This document shows positions 35,603 to 47,746 of a stretch of 64,000 nt of DNA, one piece after another (position 1 is the stretch's first letter; the number at the start of each line of letters is the position of its first letter). Below the pieces are notes generated by a model. It made no database searches, was not told the DNA's origin, and saw nothing but the letters and a program-made list of their open reading frames with translations. A program made the translations under genes and the position numbers. This DNA is from an uncultured Alphaproteobacteria bacterium (GTDB lineage Bacteria > Pseudomonadota > Alphaproteobacteria > Rs-D84): the NCBI GenBank assembly GCA_944392535.1, contig CALXWY010000002.1, positions 1 through 64,000 of the forward strand. The letters run 5' to 3'.

Positions 35603-36346
35603 CTACTTTATTTCAAATGTTGCATTTACCGTCACGGAAACTTCTGTATCCTTGGCAACAATACTGCCAGCGGCACTGAACGCTTCGGCATCCGCCACCG
35701 CCATTTTTGCGCCCGTGGTTAAAAAGTTTGACGCGCGTGGTTGGATTGTTCCTGTGCCACCAACGTTGTATGTCACGCGCAGCAATTTACCGGCGACATC
35801 ACCGTCGCCCGCAACCAATGCATTCGCACGTTCACGCGCATTTTCAACCGCCGCCCCCAGGCAATCTTCCAGTATTGGTTTCATTGCTTCGGCACTGGTA
35901 TACATACGCAGATTTTCAGAATAAACGTCATCTTGGCCGGCAAACTGAGTTAATATTTTTTCAATTGTTTCAATATTATCGGCCGAAACTTCTATGGCAA
36001 TGGTTGTTTCTGTGCCCAGAACAACAGACTTTTCCAATTCACGATTCCATTCACTGCGTTCATATGAATTAAATTCAGTTGTCTGCATCTGGACATTTTG
36101 TGTTTTCAAGAAATTTGTAATTTCTGCAATCTTGGCGGTGGCCATTTTCATGGATGTGGCCGCTGATTTATCCAGTGTTGTTACGCGTAAAGTAATTGCT
36201 GTTCTGTCTTTAGGTGCGGATGTTAAACATTCACCGACAACCGCAACTTCGCGGATTTGCGATGGTTTATCCAATACACCAAACAACAGCGCCAACACGG
36301 CACCAACGCCAATTACACTGCCCGTCCAAATTAACGCATTTTTCAT
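35603..36346 (-). CDS. SIMPL-domain (DUF541) envelope protein
   Basis: This 247-residue protein has an N-terminal membrane anchor or signal (ALIWTGSVIGVGAVLALLFG). The SIMPL pattern follows: VVGECLTSAPKDRTAITLRVTT, the AEITNFLKTQNV helix, TTEFNSYERSEWN, and the repeated half ending ARERANALVAG. A C-terminal strand VSVTVNATFEI closes it. Members bind partners in the periplasm; function is mostly unknown. AAAGGAG lies upstream of the start. It is cotranscribed with xerC. Confidence 0.8.
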   Translation of the reverse strand: MKNALIWTGSVIGVGAVLALLFGVLDKPSQIREVAVVGECLTSAPKDRTAITLRVTTLDKSAATSMKMATAKIAEITNFLKTQNVQMQTTEFNSYERSEWNRELEKSVVLGTETTIAIEVSADNIETIEKILTQFAGQDDVYSENLRMYTSAEAMKPILEDCLGAAVENARERANALVAGDGDVAGKLLRVTYNVGGTGTIQPRASNFLTTGAKMAVADAEAFSAAGSIVAKDTEVSVTVNATFEIK

Positions 36347-36377
36347 TTTTGTTCTCCTTTCCCATTGGTTTTATATT

Positions 36378-37370
36378 TTATCCCAACATAGCGCGACGTA
36401 CGCGTTCGTATGTTTTTTCAGCCACCGCACGCGCACGTGGCGCGCCATTGGCCAAAACCGCATCCAATTCATCTGTATTCGCCATCAAGCGTTCGTATTC
36501 CATCCGCGGCGCGGCCAATACTGAATTTATTTTTTCAAATAATATCTTTTTCGCATCGCCGTATCCCATGCCGCCGTTTTCAAAGCGCGCACGCAAATCC
36601 GCGATTTCTTTTTCATCTGCAAAATGTTTATACAATTGGAATATCGTGGATTCATCCGGATTTTTCGGTTCTGCGGGCAATTTGCTGTCGGTGATTATGC
36701 GCATAATTTTCTTTTTCAATTCTGATTCAGGCGCAAATAATGGAATAACATTATCATAAGATTTACTCATCTTTCGTCCATCTAATCCCGGGATAATGCC
36801 TGTATCCGCGCCAATCATTGGTTCTGGCAATTTGAACGTTTCGCCATATATATGATTGAAATATCCCGCAATATCGCGCGCAAATTCAACATGCTGCTTT
36901 TGATCTGCGCCAACCGGCACAACATCAGAATTATACAGCAATATATCCGCCGCCATTAATATCGGATATGTGTACAAGCCCATATTAACGCCCGCATCAA
37001 TATCAACACCCGCGGCAGTATTCTTGTCAACCGCCGCCTTGTACGAATGGGCGCGATTCATCAGCCCCTTTGGCGTGACATTCATCAACATGGTGGTTAA
37101 TTGAGAAACTTGCACCACGTCAGATTGCCGGAACAGCACCGCGTTTTCCAGATTTAACCCCAACGCCACCAAAATAGCGGCAATTTCATACGTGTGTTGC
37201 CGAATCAGTTTCGGGTCATGAATTATATTTAATGCGTGCAAATCGGCAATAAACACAAATGTTTTGTTTGTTTTTGCCATTTCAATCAACGGTTTCAACG
37301 CGGCAACATAGTTCCCCAAATGCGGGGTGCCGGTTGGCTTTATGCCCGTTAACACAATTTGTTCCGACAT
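36378..37370 (-). CDS. trpS: Tryptophanyl-tRNA synthetase
   Basis: This 330-residue class I synthetase starts at 37370 (MSEQIVLTGIKPTG), preceded by AAAGGA. HIGH-like motif PTGTPHLGNY at about residue 11, the GVDIDAGVNMGLYTYPILMAADIL region that holds the Trp pocket, and KMSKS in GRKMSKSYDN near 200 identify it. Length is normal. A continuation of the frame upstream into rpsD is not coding. Confidence 0.95.
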   Translation of the reverse strand: MSEQIVLTGIKPTGTPHLGNYVAALKPLIEMAKTNKTFVFIADLHALNIIHDPKLIRQHTYEIAAILVALGLNLENAVLFRQSDVVQVSQLTTMLMNVTPKGLMNRAHSYKAAVDKNTAAGVDIDAGVNMGLYTYPILMAADILLYNSDVVPVGADQKQHVEFARDIAGYFNHIYGETFKLPEPMIGADTGIIPGLDGRKMSKSYDNVIPLFAPESELKKKIMRIITDSKLPAEPKNPDESTIFQLYKHFADEKEIADLRARFENGGMGYGDAKKILFEKINSVLAAPRMEYERLMANTDELDAVLANGAPRARAVAEKTYERVRRAMLG

Positions 37371-37420
37371 TTTCAATCCTTTTGTGTGTAATAATATATT
37401 GTTTAATTTTCTTTTGCCAG

Positions 37421-37450
37421 TAAAAAGAAATCCCACCAGAACTGGTGGGA
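37421..37450 (-). terminator. Terminator after rpsD
   Basis: TCCCACCAG pairs exactly with CTGGTGGGA across a 2-base centre, followed on the minus strand by a T-rich tract. It separates rpsD from trpS. Confidence 0.75.
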
Positions 37451-37470
37451 TTAATCTGTTCGCATTATTT

Positions 37471-38103
37471 TTAACGTGAATAGAATTCAACAACCAATTC
37501 TGGGAACATTTGAACAGGATATGGAACATCTGCGAATAACGGTACACGCGTAAATGTTGCGGTAAAGTTCGCACTGTCCACATTGATATAGTCAGGCCAT
37601 TGACGTTCAGCAGATTCCAATGCCAACACAACCAACGGCATTTGTTTGGCCTTTTCACTGACGGTGATTACATCGCCTGGTTTTACCTGGTACGACGCAA
37701 TTTTAACGCGTTTATCATTGACATAGATGTGACCGTGGCTGACCAACTGGCGTGCCGAAAAGACAGTCGGCGCCAATTTTGCACGATAAACAACCGCATC
37801 CAAACGACGTTCCAGTAATCCGATTAAGTTATCTGGGGTGTCGCCACGCATATTGGACGCTTCCAAATAATAGGCACGGAATTTCTTTTCGCCGATGTTG
37901 CCATAGTAACCCTTTAATGTCTGTTTTGCGCGCATCTGTTTTGCGTAATCAGACGAATTTCCGCCACGCGATGTTGGGCCGTGTTGCCCCGGTTTGTACT
38001 TGCGTTTATTAAACGGTGATTTTGCCTGGCCCCACAGGTTTACCCCCAAACTGCGGCCGATTTTTAATTTACGTGTACTGCGCTTTGCGCCTGCTCTTGC
38101 CAT
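37471..38103 (-). CDS. rpsD: 30S ribosomal protein S4
   Basis: This 210-residue primary rRNA-binding protein has the N-terminal [19 protein letters not shown] and [27 protein letters not shown], and the S4 RNA-binding domain [55 protein letters not shown] precedes ATG. Full length. S4 is often an autoregulator in other bacteria; no clear leader structure was seen. Confidence 0.97.
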   Translation of the reverse strand: MARAGAKRSTRKLKIGRSLGVNLWGQAKSPFNKRKYKPGQHGPTSRGGNSSDYAKQMRAKQTLKGYYGNIGEKKFRAYYLEASNMRGDTPDNLIGLLERRLDAVVYRAKLAPTVFSARQLVSHGHIYVNDKRVKIASYQVKPGDVITVSEKAKQMPLVVLALESAERQWPDYINVDSANFTATFTRVPLFADVPYPVQMFPELVVEFYSR

Positions 38104-38259
38104 AATCGTATCCTTTTATTTTTGGTTTTTTATGGTGCCGGACGTTTCACAGAATCCTTATCGTCAATATGACCAAAATACATATTGCTTATTCAGTTCT
38201 GGTTATCCAGCGGGGCTAATTCTATATTGTTTTTTGCGAAAAATCAAGCATTTTATAGA

Positions 38260-38799
38260 TTAAAATTTAACCCGCGGGGCTTTCTTTTCCGTTTCATCCA
38301 TTTCAAACATGTCTTCTTCGGTAATATTAAACATGCGGGCCACGATATTTGATGGAAATTGTTGAATTTGGGTATTCAGCCCCATTACAACATTGTTATA
38401 GAATTGACGTGATGCCTGGATCTTTGTTTCAGTATCTGTCAATTCGCGCTGTAATTCCAAAAAGTTTTCATTTGCACGCAATGTCGGGTAATTTTCAGAT
38501 ATCGCAAACAAGTTCTTTAATGTTTCGGTCAGTTTATTTTCAGCGTCTGCGCGGTCGGCGCCATTTGCCGCCATGGCCGCATCACGCGCACGTGTTACAG
38601 ATTCCAATGTTTCACGTTCATGCTTTGCCGCGCCACGCACAGTTTCAATCAAATTTGGGATTAAATCATAACGACGCTTTAATTGTGTATCAATTGTGGA
38701 CCATGCCTCACGAACCTGGTTCTTACGGGCAATCAACCCATTGTACACAGCAATAAAGTACAACAAAATAACAGCAATAACAGCAATGGCAATCCACAT
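38260..38799 (-). CDS. lemA: LemA family protein
   Basis: This 179-residue protein has one N-terminal TM helix (IAIAVIAVILLYFIAVYNGL) and a long four-helix soluble domain with the LemA marks AWSTIDTQLKRRYDLIPNLIETV, NLFAISENYPTLRANENFLELQRELTDTETKIQASRQFYNNVV and FPSNIVARMF. The family is linked to envelope stress. GGGG lies upstream of ATG 38799. It is monocistronic between rpsD and the cold-shock gene. Confidence 0.9.
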   Translation of the reverse strand: MWIAIAVIAVILLYFIAVYNGLIARKNQVREAWSTIDTQLKRRYDLIPNLIETVRGAAKHERETLESVTRARDAAMAANGADRADAENKLTETLKNLFAISENYPTLRANENFLELQRELTDTETKIQASRQFYNNVVMGLNTQIQQFPSNIVARMFNITEEDMFEMDETEKKAPRVKF

Positions 38800-38883
38800 A
38801 TTTAACCCCTTTTTAGATTTTTATTTCTGGTGCATTTTATAACAATGTTTTTATAAAAGCAAATGATTGTGATTGTTTATAAC

Positions 38884-38905
38884 AAAAACGGGGCAAATGC
38901 CCCGT
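38884..38905 (-). terminator. Terminator after the cold-shock gene
   Basis: ACGGGGC pairs with GCCCCGT across AAAT, followed on the minus strand by five T residues. Confidence 0.8.
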
Positions 38906-38910
38906 AAACT

Positions 38911-39255
38911 TTATTTTTTCCAAAATGCGAATCCACTGCGACGTTCTGATTTCTCTTCGCGTTGTTTGCGATCTTCGGCGGCACGCCGACGTTCAGCACG
39001 ACGTTCTTGGAATCTGCGCGCAGATTCTTCATCACGCTGGATTAATCTTAATTCGGTGACAGACAGTTTATCATTACGTACTTCTTCATCAAATTCAACA
39101 ATATCGTTTTCGTTCAAAAATCTGATGCCCGCAGCCTTTAATGCACTGGAATGAACAAAAACATCATCTGTGTTACCGTCTGCATTTGGTGTATCAGGTG
39201 TGATAAAACCAAAACATTTTTTACCATTGTACCATTTTACTTTACCTTGACGCAT
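38911..39255 (-). CDS. Cold-shock domain protein with basic C-terminal tail
   Basis: This 114-residue protein starts at 39255 (AAAGGAAGG upstream). Residues 1-70 are a cold-shock domain: GKVKWYNGKKCFGFITPD (RNP1-like KxFGFI) and DVFVHSSAL (RNP2). The remaining 40 residues are almost all Arg, Lys and Glu (RRFQERRAERRRAAEDRK) ending in FAFWKK. It binds single-stranded RNA or DNA; the tail should strengthen RNA binding. The extra tail is unusual for CspA (about 70 aa). Confidence 0.88.
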   Translation of the reverse strand: MRQGKVKWYNGKKCFGFITPDTPNADGNTDDVFVHSSALKAAGIRFLNENDIVEFDEEVRNDKLSVTELRLIQRDEESARRFQERRAERRRAAEDRKQREEKSERRSGFAFWKK

Positions 39256-39392
39256 AATGTACCTTCCTTTCTTATGCTTGTTATGGTTCCCAAAAAACAG
39301 TGAACCTGTATTCATTGTTGCTGATAAGCAAACGTAAAGCAAGTAAAAACGCCTGCATACAATCGGATTGAAATCACATGATTGTATTTATG

Positions 39393-40802
39393 TTATTTTT
39401 TATAATACCGCTGGACTTCATTCATTACAAAATTAAATAATTTTCCCGCCATGGTGTCAGACGGCACCGCCCAATCACGCTGGACATACGGCATCGCAGC
39501 AACCAAAATAAATCGCGCCATAAAATGGAAAATTTCATTTTGTTGTGCCTGGGTCAGTTCAGCGGGCGCATCTGTGATACGAAAGACTTCATTTTCAATC
39601 GCATCATCCAGTTTAGATGATATGGTATCTAAGATTTTTTGTGGGTAATATAATTTACACGGCTTTGGGAACCCATCAAACATTGATACACCGTTGCCCT
39701 GGCTGTACAAAATATTCCACCCAACACGGTCAAATAAATCTTCCAGACACTGGCATATCATCAGGTTATATTCTTTTACACCCTGTTCATGTTCTTTGGC
39801 GCCCAATTCTACGTTTTTTGCCGCGTCTTTGACACTGCGTCTTGTTTCGGTGCGCCGCGAAACTTCATAATTACCATGTGTTTGGCGTTCAAATTCAAAA
39901 AATGTTCGCACCTGGCATATAATTTCCATCGGAACAACATGGCCATTTTTACCGATATCTATTATCAATTTAGCGTCACGATAATTACGCGGATTTTTCA
40001 TATCGTAAAAATTATCACGCACAGACAAAATACGATCTGGCATCATATCACGAACACGTTCAATAAACGTTCGGGCCTGGGGGATTAAATCAAACAGGCA
40101 TTTTACACGCCAAACATCTTGCAGACGCATACGTGGACGCGGAATTTTATCCAATTCGCGAACCAATTCCACCGCAATATTTTCATGCCCAGAACCAATT
40201 ATCGCCAGCGCTGTTTCAGACGGTGTTGATATGTATTTTTCATTTAATTTGGCACGTATTTTATCCGAAATCGCACGTGCAGACGCTTCACGATCATGTG
40301 ACGCAATTACACGATAAACAGTTTCTGCGACGTCGTTAACATATGTCTGATAATACTTACCGGTAACCTTGTCCAATGCACGATTAATATTTTTTTGGGA
40401 ACCAACAATAACCGTGACGATTGACGACACCGCCAAATCAATTTTATGCCCGGCGCCACTGGTAAAAAATTGATTACGCATCGGATCCGCATCCAAACGA
40501 TGATGTACAATATATGGCGTTAATGGATTTATATCAGACAGTTTTATTGGTTCATCAATTGCACTGTCGGTGGCGTAATCGTATCGCATAACCGGCGCCT
40601 TGGGCGCACCAAAGCATTTACCCAAAAAATAAAATACTTCGCGGAACCACAAAATACTGTCCGAATATAATTCTGACAGATATGCGGCCGCTTCGGCATT
40701 AATACGCCCCGCAACACGGGCGTTTTCTATGATACCCAGGTTTTTTCTGTCATTATCCGCGGATAGATTTGCCGCATCACTTTCTGAATACGAAGATGTC
40801 AT
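39393..40802 (-). CDS. Large protein with a probable RelA/SpoT-like nucleotidyltransferase domain
   Basis: This 469-residue protein is unannotated to me at full length. The centre (about residues 225-320) reads like a Rel/Spo synthetase domain: DVWRVKCLFDL (DxxR), a VRDNF..NPRNYRDAKLIIDI block, then PMEIICQVRTFFEFERQTHGNYE, like the family VEIQIRT...H..Y. The flanks are helical and specific to this lineage. It could make or bind a (p)ppGpp-like nucleotide, or transfer a nucleotide to RNA as some relatives do. The match is by eye only. It ends an isolated unit downstream of lysS. Confidence 0.5.
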   Translation of the reverse strand: MTSSYSESDAANLSADNDRKNLGIIENARVAGRINAEAAAYLSELYSDSILWFREVFYFLGKCFGAPKAPVMRYDYATDSAIDEPIKLSDINPLTPYIVHHRLDADPMRNQFFTSGAGHKIDLAVSSIVTVIVGSQKNINRALDKVTGKYYQTYVNDVAETVYRVIASHDREASARAISDKIRAKLNEKYISTPSETALAIIGSGHENIAVELVRELDKIPRPRMRLQDVWRVKCLFDLIPQARTFIERVRDMMPDRILSVRDNFYDMKNPRNYRDAKLIIDIGKNGHVVPMEIICQVRTFFEFERQTHGNYEVSRRTETRRSVKDAAKNVELGAKEHEQGVKEYNLMICQCLEDLFDRVGWNILYSQGNGVSMFDGFPKPCKLYYPQKILDTISSKLDDAIENEVFRITDAPAELTQAQQNEIFHFMARFILVAAMPYVQRDWAVPSDTMAGKLFNFVMNEVQRYYKK

Positions 40803-40827
40803 CACGCCACCCCCATTTTTCCATTTG

Positions 40828-42306
40828 TTATTTCATTATCGGGAACAGAACCACATCACGCAACGTTGGTTGGTCAAAGATTATGCTGGCCAACCGGTCA
40901 ACCCCCATGCCGACACCTGAAATTGGCGGAAATCCATGTTCCATTGCACGCACGAAATCGTTATCAGGATTAAATGCTTCTTCATCACCATCAGCAATAT
41001 TTTTTGCCTGTTCTTCAAATGCAGCCAACTGTTGGATTGGGTTAACCAGTTCTGAATATCCCTTGCATAATTCGGCGCCACATACCAATAATTGATACAT
41101 ATCAATGCGACGTTCGTCGTCATCATTACGACGCGCCAGTGGCACCATATACGCCGGATAATTATACAAGAATGTCGGATTTACGATACTGTCACGTATT
41201 TTACGCTTGTACACATAATCAACCAATGCCGGCAAAGATTTCAAATCTTCTAATTCGGATTCTGGGAACATTCCTGCTGACACCAATTTATTACGCAATT
41301 CGTCCACATTTTCAAAATCTAATATATTACAGCCAAAAAATTCATTCATCTTGGCGGTATAGTCAATCATTTCATATTTTGAAAAGTCCAGTTTTGTTCC
41401 CTGGTATTCAATTTGTAAAGTTCCACGGCATTTTTGTAACAGATATTGGATTAAATCCCATGTAAATTGAATATTCTTGTGGAAATCCCAATATGCCGCA
41501 TACCATTCAACCATTGTGAATTCTTGCAAATGCATTGCATCCATGCCTTCGTTTCGGAAATCCTTGGCCACTTCGTATACGCGGTCAAATCCGGCACCAA
41601 TTGCTTCCTTTAAGAATAATTCCGGTGAAATACGCAATTGGAAATCTGTGTTCAGTGCATTATGATGCGTTGTAAAAGGACGCGCCGCCGCACCACTGGC
41701 GATATTTTGCATAATTGGCGTTTCTATTTCCAGAAAACCGTGTTCATTCATAAAATCACGCCAATATTGTGTCATCTGGAACCGCCCCAGCAACGCCCGA
41801 CGCGTTTCAGGATTAGATATAATATCCAGATAACGTTGGCGATATTTTGTTTCCATATCGGTTAAACCATGGAATTTTTCTGGTAACGGGCGCAATGCCT
41901 TGGCTAAAATATCATAATGCTTTACCCGCACTGTCAATTCACCCGCTGTTGTATGATATAATTCGCCATCAACACCGATAAAATCACCCATATCAACATT
42001 GGATTTCATAAACTTATAGTCTTCTTCGCCAATTTCTTCGCGCGACATAGAAAACTGGATTTCACCATTAATGTCGTATATGCGACCAAACATTAATTTG
42101 CCCAACCAACGCAATGCTGTGACGCGCCCGGCCAGGCGCACATGTGTACCATCTGGTAATTCGCGTGCCGCGGCAATTGTATGTGTGCGTTCATATTTGT
42201 CTTTCCAAACAACACCGTCGCGTGCACGAATGTTTTCTGCTTTTTGCAGACGTGCCTGTAATTCGTTTGTTGATAACGTTGTTGTGTTGTTTGCGTTGTC
42301 AGACAT
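40828..42306 (-). CDS. lysS: Lysyl-tRNA synthetase, class II
   Basis: This 492-residue enzyme has an N-terminal OB-fold anticodon domain (HVRLAGRVTALRWLGKLMFGRIYD). Class II motif 1 is KFHGLTDMETKYRQRYLDII, motif 2 is FRNEGMDAMHLQEFTMVEWYAAY, and motif 3 is GVGMGVDRLASIIFDQPTLRDVVLFP. Length and order are normal. The stop lies 25 nt before the Rel/Spo-like gene, so the two may be cotranscribed. Confidence 0.95.
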   Translation of the reverse strand: MSDNANNTTTLSTNELQARLQKAENIRARDGVVWKDKYERTHTIAAARELPDGTHVRLAGRVTALRWLGKLMFGRIYDINGEIQFSMSREEIGEEDYKFMKSNVDMGDFIGVDGELYHTTAGELTVRVKHYDILAKALRPLPEKFHGLTDMETKYRQRYLDIISNPETRRALLGRFQMTQYWRDFMNEHGFLEIETPIMQNIASGAAARPFTTHHNALNTDFQLRISPELFLKEAIGAGFDRVYEVAKDFRNEGMDAMHLQEFTMVEWYAAYWDFHKNIQFTWDLIQYLLQKCRGTLQIEYQGTKLDFSKYEMIDYTAKMNEFFGCNILDFENVDELRNKLVSAGMFPESELEDLKSLPALVDYVYKRKIRDSIVNPTFLYNYPAYMVPLARRNDDDERRIDMYQLLVCGAELCKGYSELVNPIQQLAAFEEQAKNIADGDEEAFNPDNDFVRAMEHGFPPISGVGMGVDRLASIIFDQPTLRDVVLFPIMK

Positions 42307-42454
42307 GTTTTTTCCTTTTATCGTTTTTTGTTATAAAAAACGGACGCAGTAAAAGTGCGTCCGTCAATTCTTTGATGGTCGCACTGCGTCAACAAAAAAA
42401 TTTCAATACAATTTTCATAAACAATGTGCCTTCAAAACTTCCTTTATAAAACTT

Positions 42455-42531
42455 TGGTGCGAGCAAAGGGGCTCGAACCCTCGACCTCAACCTTGGCAAG
42501 GTTGCGCTCTAGCCAACTGAGCTACGCTCGC
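42455..42531 (-). tRNA. tRNA-Gly (anticodon GCC)
   Basis: Acceptor GCGAGCG pairs with TGCTCGC, D-stem GCTC/GAGC, anticodon stem CAACC/GGTTG with loop TTGCCAA (anticodon GCC), T-arm GAGGG/CCCTT with TTCGAGC. CCA is encoded. Confidence 0.95.
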
Positions 42532-42579
42532 ACTGTGGGGGTATTTTGACATATCTTTTTATACATTGCAAGTAATTTT

Positions 42580-42840
42580 TTATCGCTGTTTTTGGGACGC
42601 AATATATTGTAATGAATCCAGCGTATATTGACGTCGTGCCAAATCCAAACGCTGTTTTTGTATTTCCAGTTCTTGACGCTTTAATTCATTTGCTGTTTTC
42701 ATTGCACCGGCAATTTCACATGTCGCCCATGATAATGTAATCGCCCCCAGCGCAATCACAGCGTATCGCAATCCGGTCATTTTTACTTTGACCGGATTGC
42801 CAACAGCATCACCAGAAACCTTGCACGATTCCCACACCAT
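42580..42840 (-). CDS. Small membrane protein with coiled-coil tail
   Basis: This 86-residue protein has a TM helix at about 22-44 (TGLRYAVIALGAITLSWATCEIAGAM) followed by a charged helix rich in Gln, Arg, Leu (LKRQELEIQKQRLDLARRQ). ATG directly follows the TAA of the gene upstream, so it is coupled to it. No family is recognised. It is the last gene of the era operon. Confidence 0.65.
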   Translation of the reverse strand: MVWESCKVSGDAVGNPVKVKMTGLRYAVIALGAITLSWATCEIAGAMKTANELKRQELEIQKQRLDLARRQYTLDSLQYIASQKQR

Positions 42841-43872
42841 TTACAGCCACTTCCATGGTTGTAATATCTGCAAGAATCCGTACGCTGTGCGCTTGTCCGC
42901 GAATGTATGGCCACAACGTGGGCATACGACAAACGGCGCAATCACAGACTTTGTCTTCTTGAACATCGCATGCCATATCCACAGCCCCAGTACCCATACG
43001 GCAATCACCAATCCCCATGCAACATAATCAAAGTAATCGTCAACTGTATCCGTGATGACCGTAATAACATCAACATCAGATTGCACCAAATCATCATAAA
43101 TCTGGGTCGCAACCGGCCACGATGATGGACGCCATGGGTACACATGTTCAATACCATAATTTGTTAACAGCGTTGTGCCCAAACCACCAGTATTTTTATC
43201 CAGCTGAGATTTTATGACCCCATCAATCATTTCATCTATCTGAATTTGCAGAACACTGGTCAATTGCGTTTCTATTTCGTCCAGTTTTTCGTTCACCATT
43301 TCTGCGGTATTATCAACACGCGCGATTGTTTCGTTTGCTTTATCAATGCCGGTATTTACTTGGTCAACGCCTTTGTTTACTTCATCCAATGCATTATCAA
43401 TACCACTGGTATTAATTCCGAACATATTTGCCAAACCAGTTAATTTTCCAACCTTGGTCGTTGTTTCAGAAACTTTATCTGTGGCCTGTTGCGCATCAGC
43501 AGTAACATCCTTGGCCTTGGCCGTGGTGTCGGTTACAACATCAACCGCATCGCCCACCATACGAACCTTGTCCACAGCAAACGCGACCGGTTCTTCCAGA
43601 TTTATGGCGTCTTTGATACCATCCAGCAGACGTTCATACTGTTCAACAATATTACGTTGCAGGTCAAAGAACATTGATACAACAATTGATTTCTTTATCG
43701 GCTGGGAATATGTATTTTTTACCCACAATGGCACCGATATCACCGCCGCAACCCATATGACCGATATAACAGCAAAGATAATCTTTACACGGGTTACGAA
43801 TGATTTTTTCTTTTTGACGGTCTTGGCACCATTTTGTTCAATGACCGCGATTTCCTTTTTCTTTCTGGGCAT
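42841..43872 (-). CDS. Two-TM protein with coiled coil and C-terminal zinc ribbon
   Basis: This 343-residue protein is not recognised. A basic N-terminus leads to a TM helix (IIFAVISVIWVAAVISVPLWV, about 30-50). A long helical periplasmic part follows, rich in Val, Thr, Asp with heptad-like repeats (TADAQQATDKVSETTTKVGKL; LDEVNKGVDQVNTGIDKANETIARVDNTAEMV). A second TM (YVAWGLVIAVWVLGLWIWHAMF, about 290-312) precedes a cytoplasmic CPRCGH half-ribbon. The heptads resemble those of envelope-spanning spacer or chemoreceptor-like proteins. AGGAGG lies upstream of the start. Confidence 0.7.
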   Translation of the reverse strand: MPRKKKEIAVIEQNGAKTVKKKKSFVTRVKIIFAVISVIWVAAVISVPLWVKNTYSQPIKKSIVVSMFFDLQRNIVEQYERLLDGIKDAINLEEPVAFAVDKVRMVGDAVDVVTDTTAKAKDVTADAQQATDKVSETTTKVGKLTGLANMFGINTSGIDNALDEVNKGVDQVNTGIDKANETIARVDNTAEMVNEKLDEIETQLTSVLQIQIDEMIDGVIKSQLDKNTGGLGTTLLTNYGIEHVYPWRPSSWPVATQIYDDLVQSDVDVITVITDTVDDYFDYVAWGLVIAVWVLGLWIWHAMFKKTKSVIAPFVVCPRCGHTFADKRTAYGFLQILQPWKWL

Positions 43873-43934
43873 GATTACCTCCTTTTGATGACAAATTCAG
43901 TTTAGTAAATCAATCGGATTTATTTCAACCATTT

Positions 43935-44263
43935 TTATCGCACGTTTTGATTGAACGCTGCAATATCATCGGCCAAGATTTCTTTGATTTTTTGGGGACC
44001 AACCATTTTTTGCTGGAAATCCATAACCTGGCGTACTGTTTTATGATAAATCATCGCATCATGCGCATTATCAAATGCTGCAATTTCTGTTGTCGGGTTC
44101 AATTCATACTGATTGCCACGACGCAGACATGCCAATGTATAAATAAATGTCAACTTGTCCACAGACTTTACCGCCGTGGCCAGGTACAATTTATCATTTG
44201 CACTTAATATCACACGTGGCATTTTTGGAGTTGTGTTTATTGTTTTTGTCTTGATATCGTCCA

Positions 44264-44264
<1 letters not shown>
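43935..44264 (-). CDS. Hypothetical protein downstream of tgt (109 aa)
   Basis: This soluble protein has no recognised domain; a LTFIYTLACLRRGNQYELNP stretch and YHKTVRQVMDFQQKM helix are its main features. Its ATG overlaps the tgt stop by 1 nt (TAATG), so it is cotranslated with tgt. Confidence 0.6.
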
Positions 44265-46691
<2,427 letters not shown>

Positions 46692-46695
<4 letters not shown>

Positions 46696-47744
46696 TCTGC
46701 GTTACCCTTTTTGAATAATAAACAGCAATCCCCGTACGAGAAAAAGCGATATTTTTCCGCCACAGCGTGCGCGTATGCGTTCTTCATTTCATCCAGTCCA
46801 GAAAACGCCGACACCAACATAAACAGTGTTGATTTTGGCAAATGAAAATTCGTCAGCAACACGTCAACTGCGCGAAATTTATATCCCGGCGTAATAAAGA
46901 TACTGGTGCTGCGACAAATTGGGGCAACGCGCGCATAACGTTTGCCATCTGGCAATTTACTGTTGTCTGTTGCCGCACTTTCCAGTGTGCGCATTGATGT
47001 TGTTCCAACCGCGATTACGCGTTTTGCCGCGTTTATTATATCGGCCTGGCTGGGCGTTATACAACACCATTCACTGTGCATTTTATGTTCGTCCAGATTT
47101 TCTGTCTTTACCGGCATCCACGTACCCGCACCAACATGCAATGTTATCTTTACCACCCGGGCACCACGGCGTTCAATTTCATCCATCAGTTCTGGTGTAA
47201 AGTGCAACCCCGCAGTCGGGGCCGCCATTGACCCCAGTGGTTCGGCATATACCGTTTGGTACCGTTCACGATCCGCAGTTTCGGCGTCGCGCTTCATATA
47301 CGGTGGCAATGGCATTTTTCCCACGCGGTCCAGAACAGCAAACAAATCATCACATAAAAATTCCATTTTCAAACCGCTGTCCACGCGCCGCGATACAATT
47401 TTGATTTGGGTGCCATCTTCCATGGTAATGATATCCCCAACATGCAGACGATTAAATTTCTTGCACAGCCCCCACCATAAATTATTCTTTAACGCCGTAT
47501 GCAATGTTATTTCATACACCCGACCATTTGCATCAGTCGCATTAAAACGCGCCGGAATTACACGCGAGTTATTAAACACCACGACGTCACCCGGTTGCAG
47601 ATAATCCACAAAATCCCGAATGTGTTTATCGGCCAAAGTATTCCCATTTACCACCAACATGCGTGATGCGTCGCGTTGTTGCAGTGGGTGCGACGCAATC
47701 AATTCAGGCGGCAATTCAAAATCAAAATCGGATGTGTGCAACAT
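46692..47744 (-). CDS. queA: S-adenosylmethionine:tRNA ribosyltransferase-isomerase
   Basis: This 350-residue enzyme turns preQ1-34 of tRNA into epoxyqueuosine. Family blocks: FDFELPPELIASHPLQQRDASRMLV, DVVVFNNSRVIPARF, GSMAAPTAGLHFTPEL, LHVGAGTWMPVKTENLDEHKMHSEW, VGTTSMRTLES, and DVLLTNFHLPKSTLFMLVSAF. Normal length. It overlaps the M16 gene by 4 nt and lies 2 nt after the lipoprotein gene. Confidence 0.96.
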
Positions 47745-47746
47745 TG

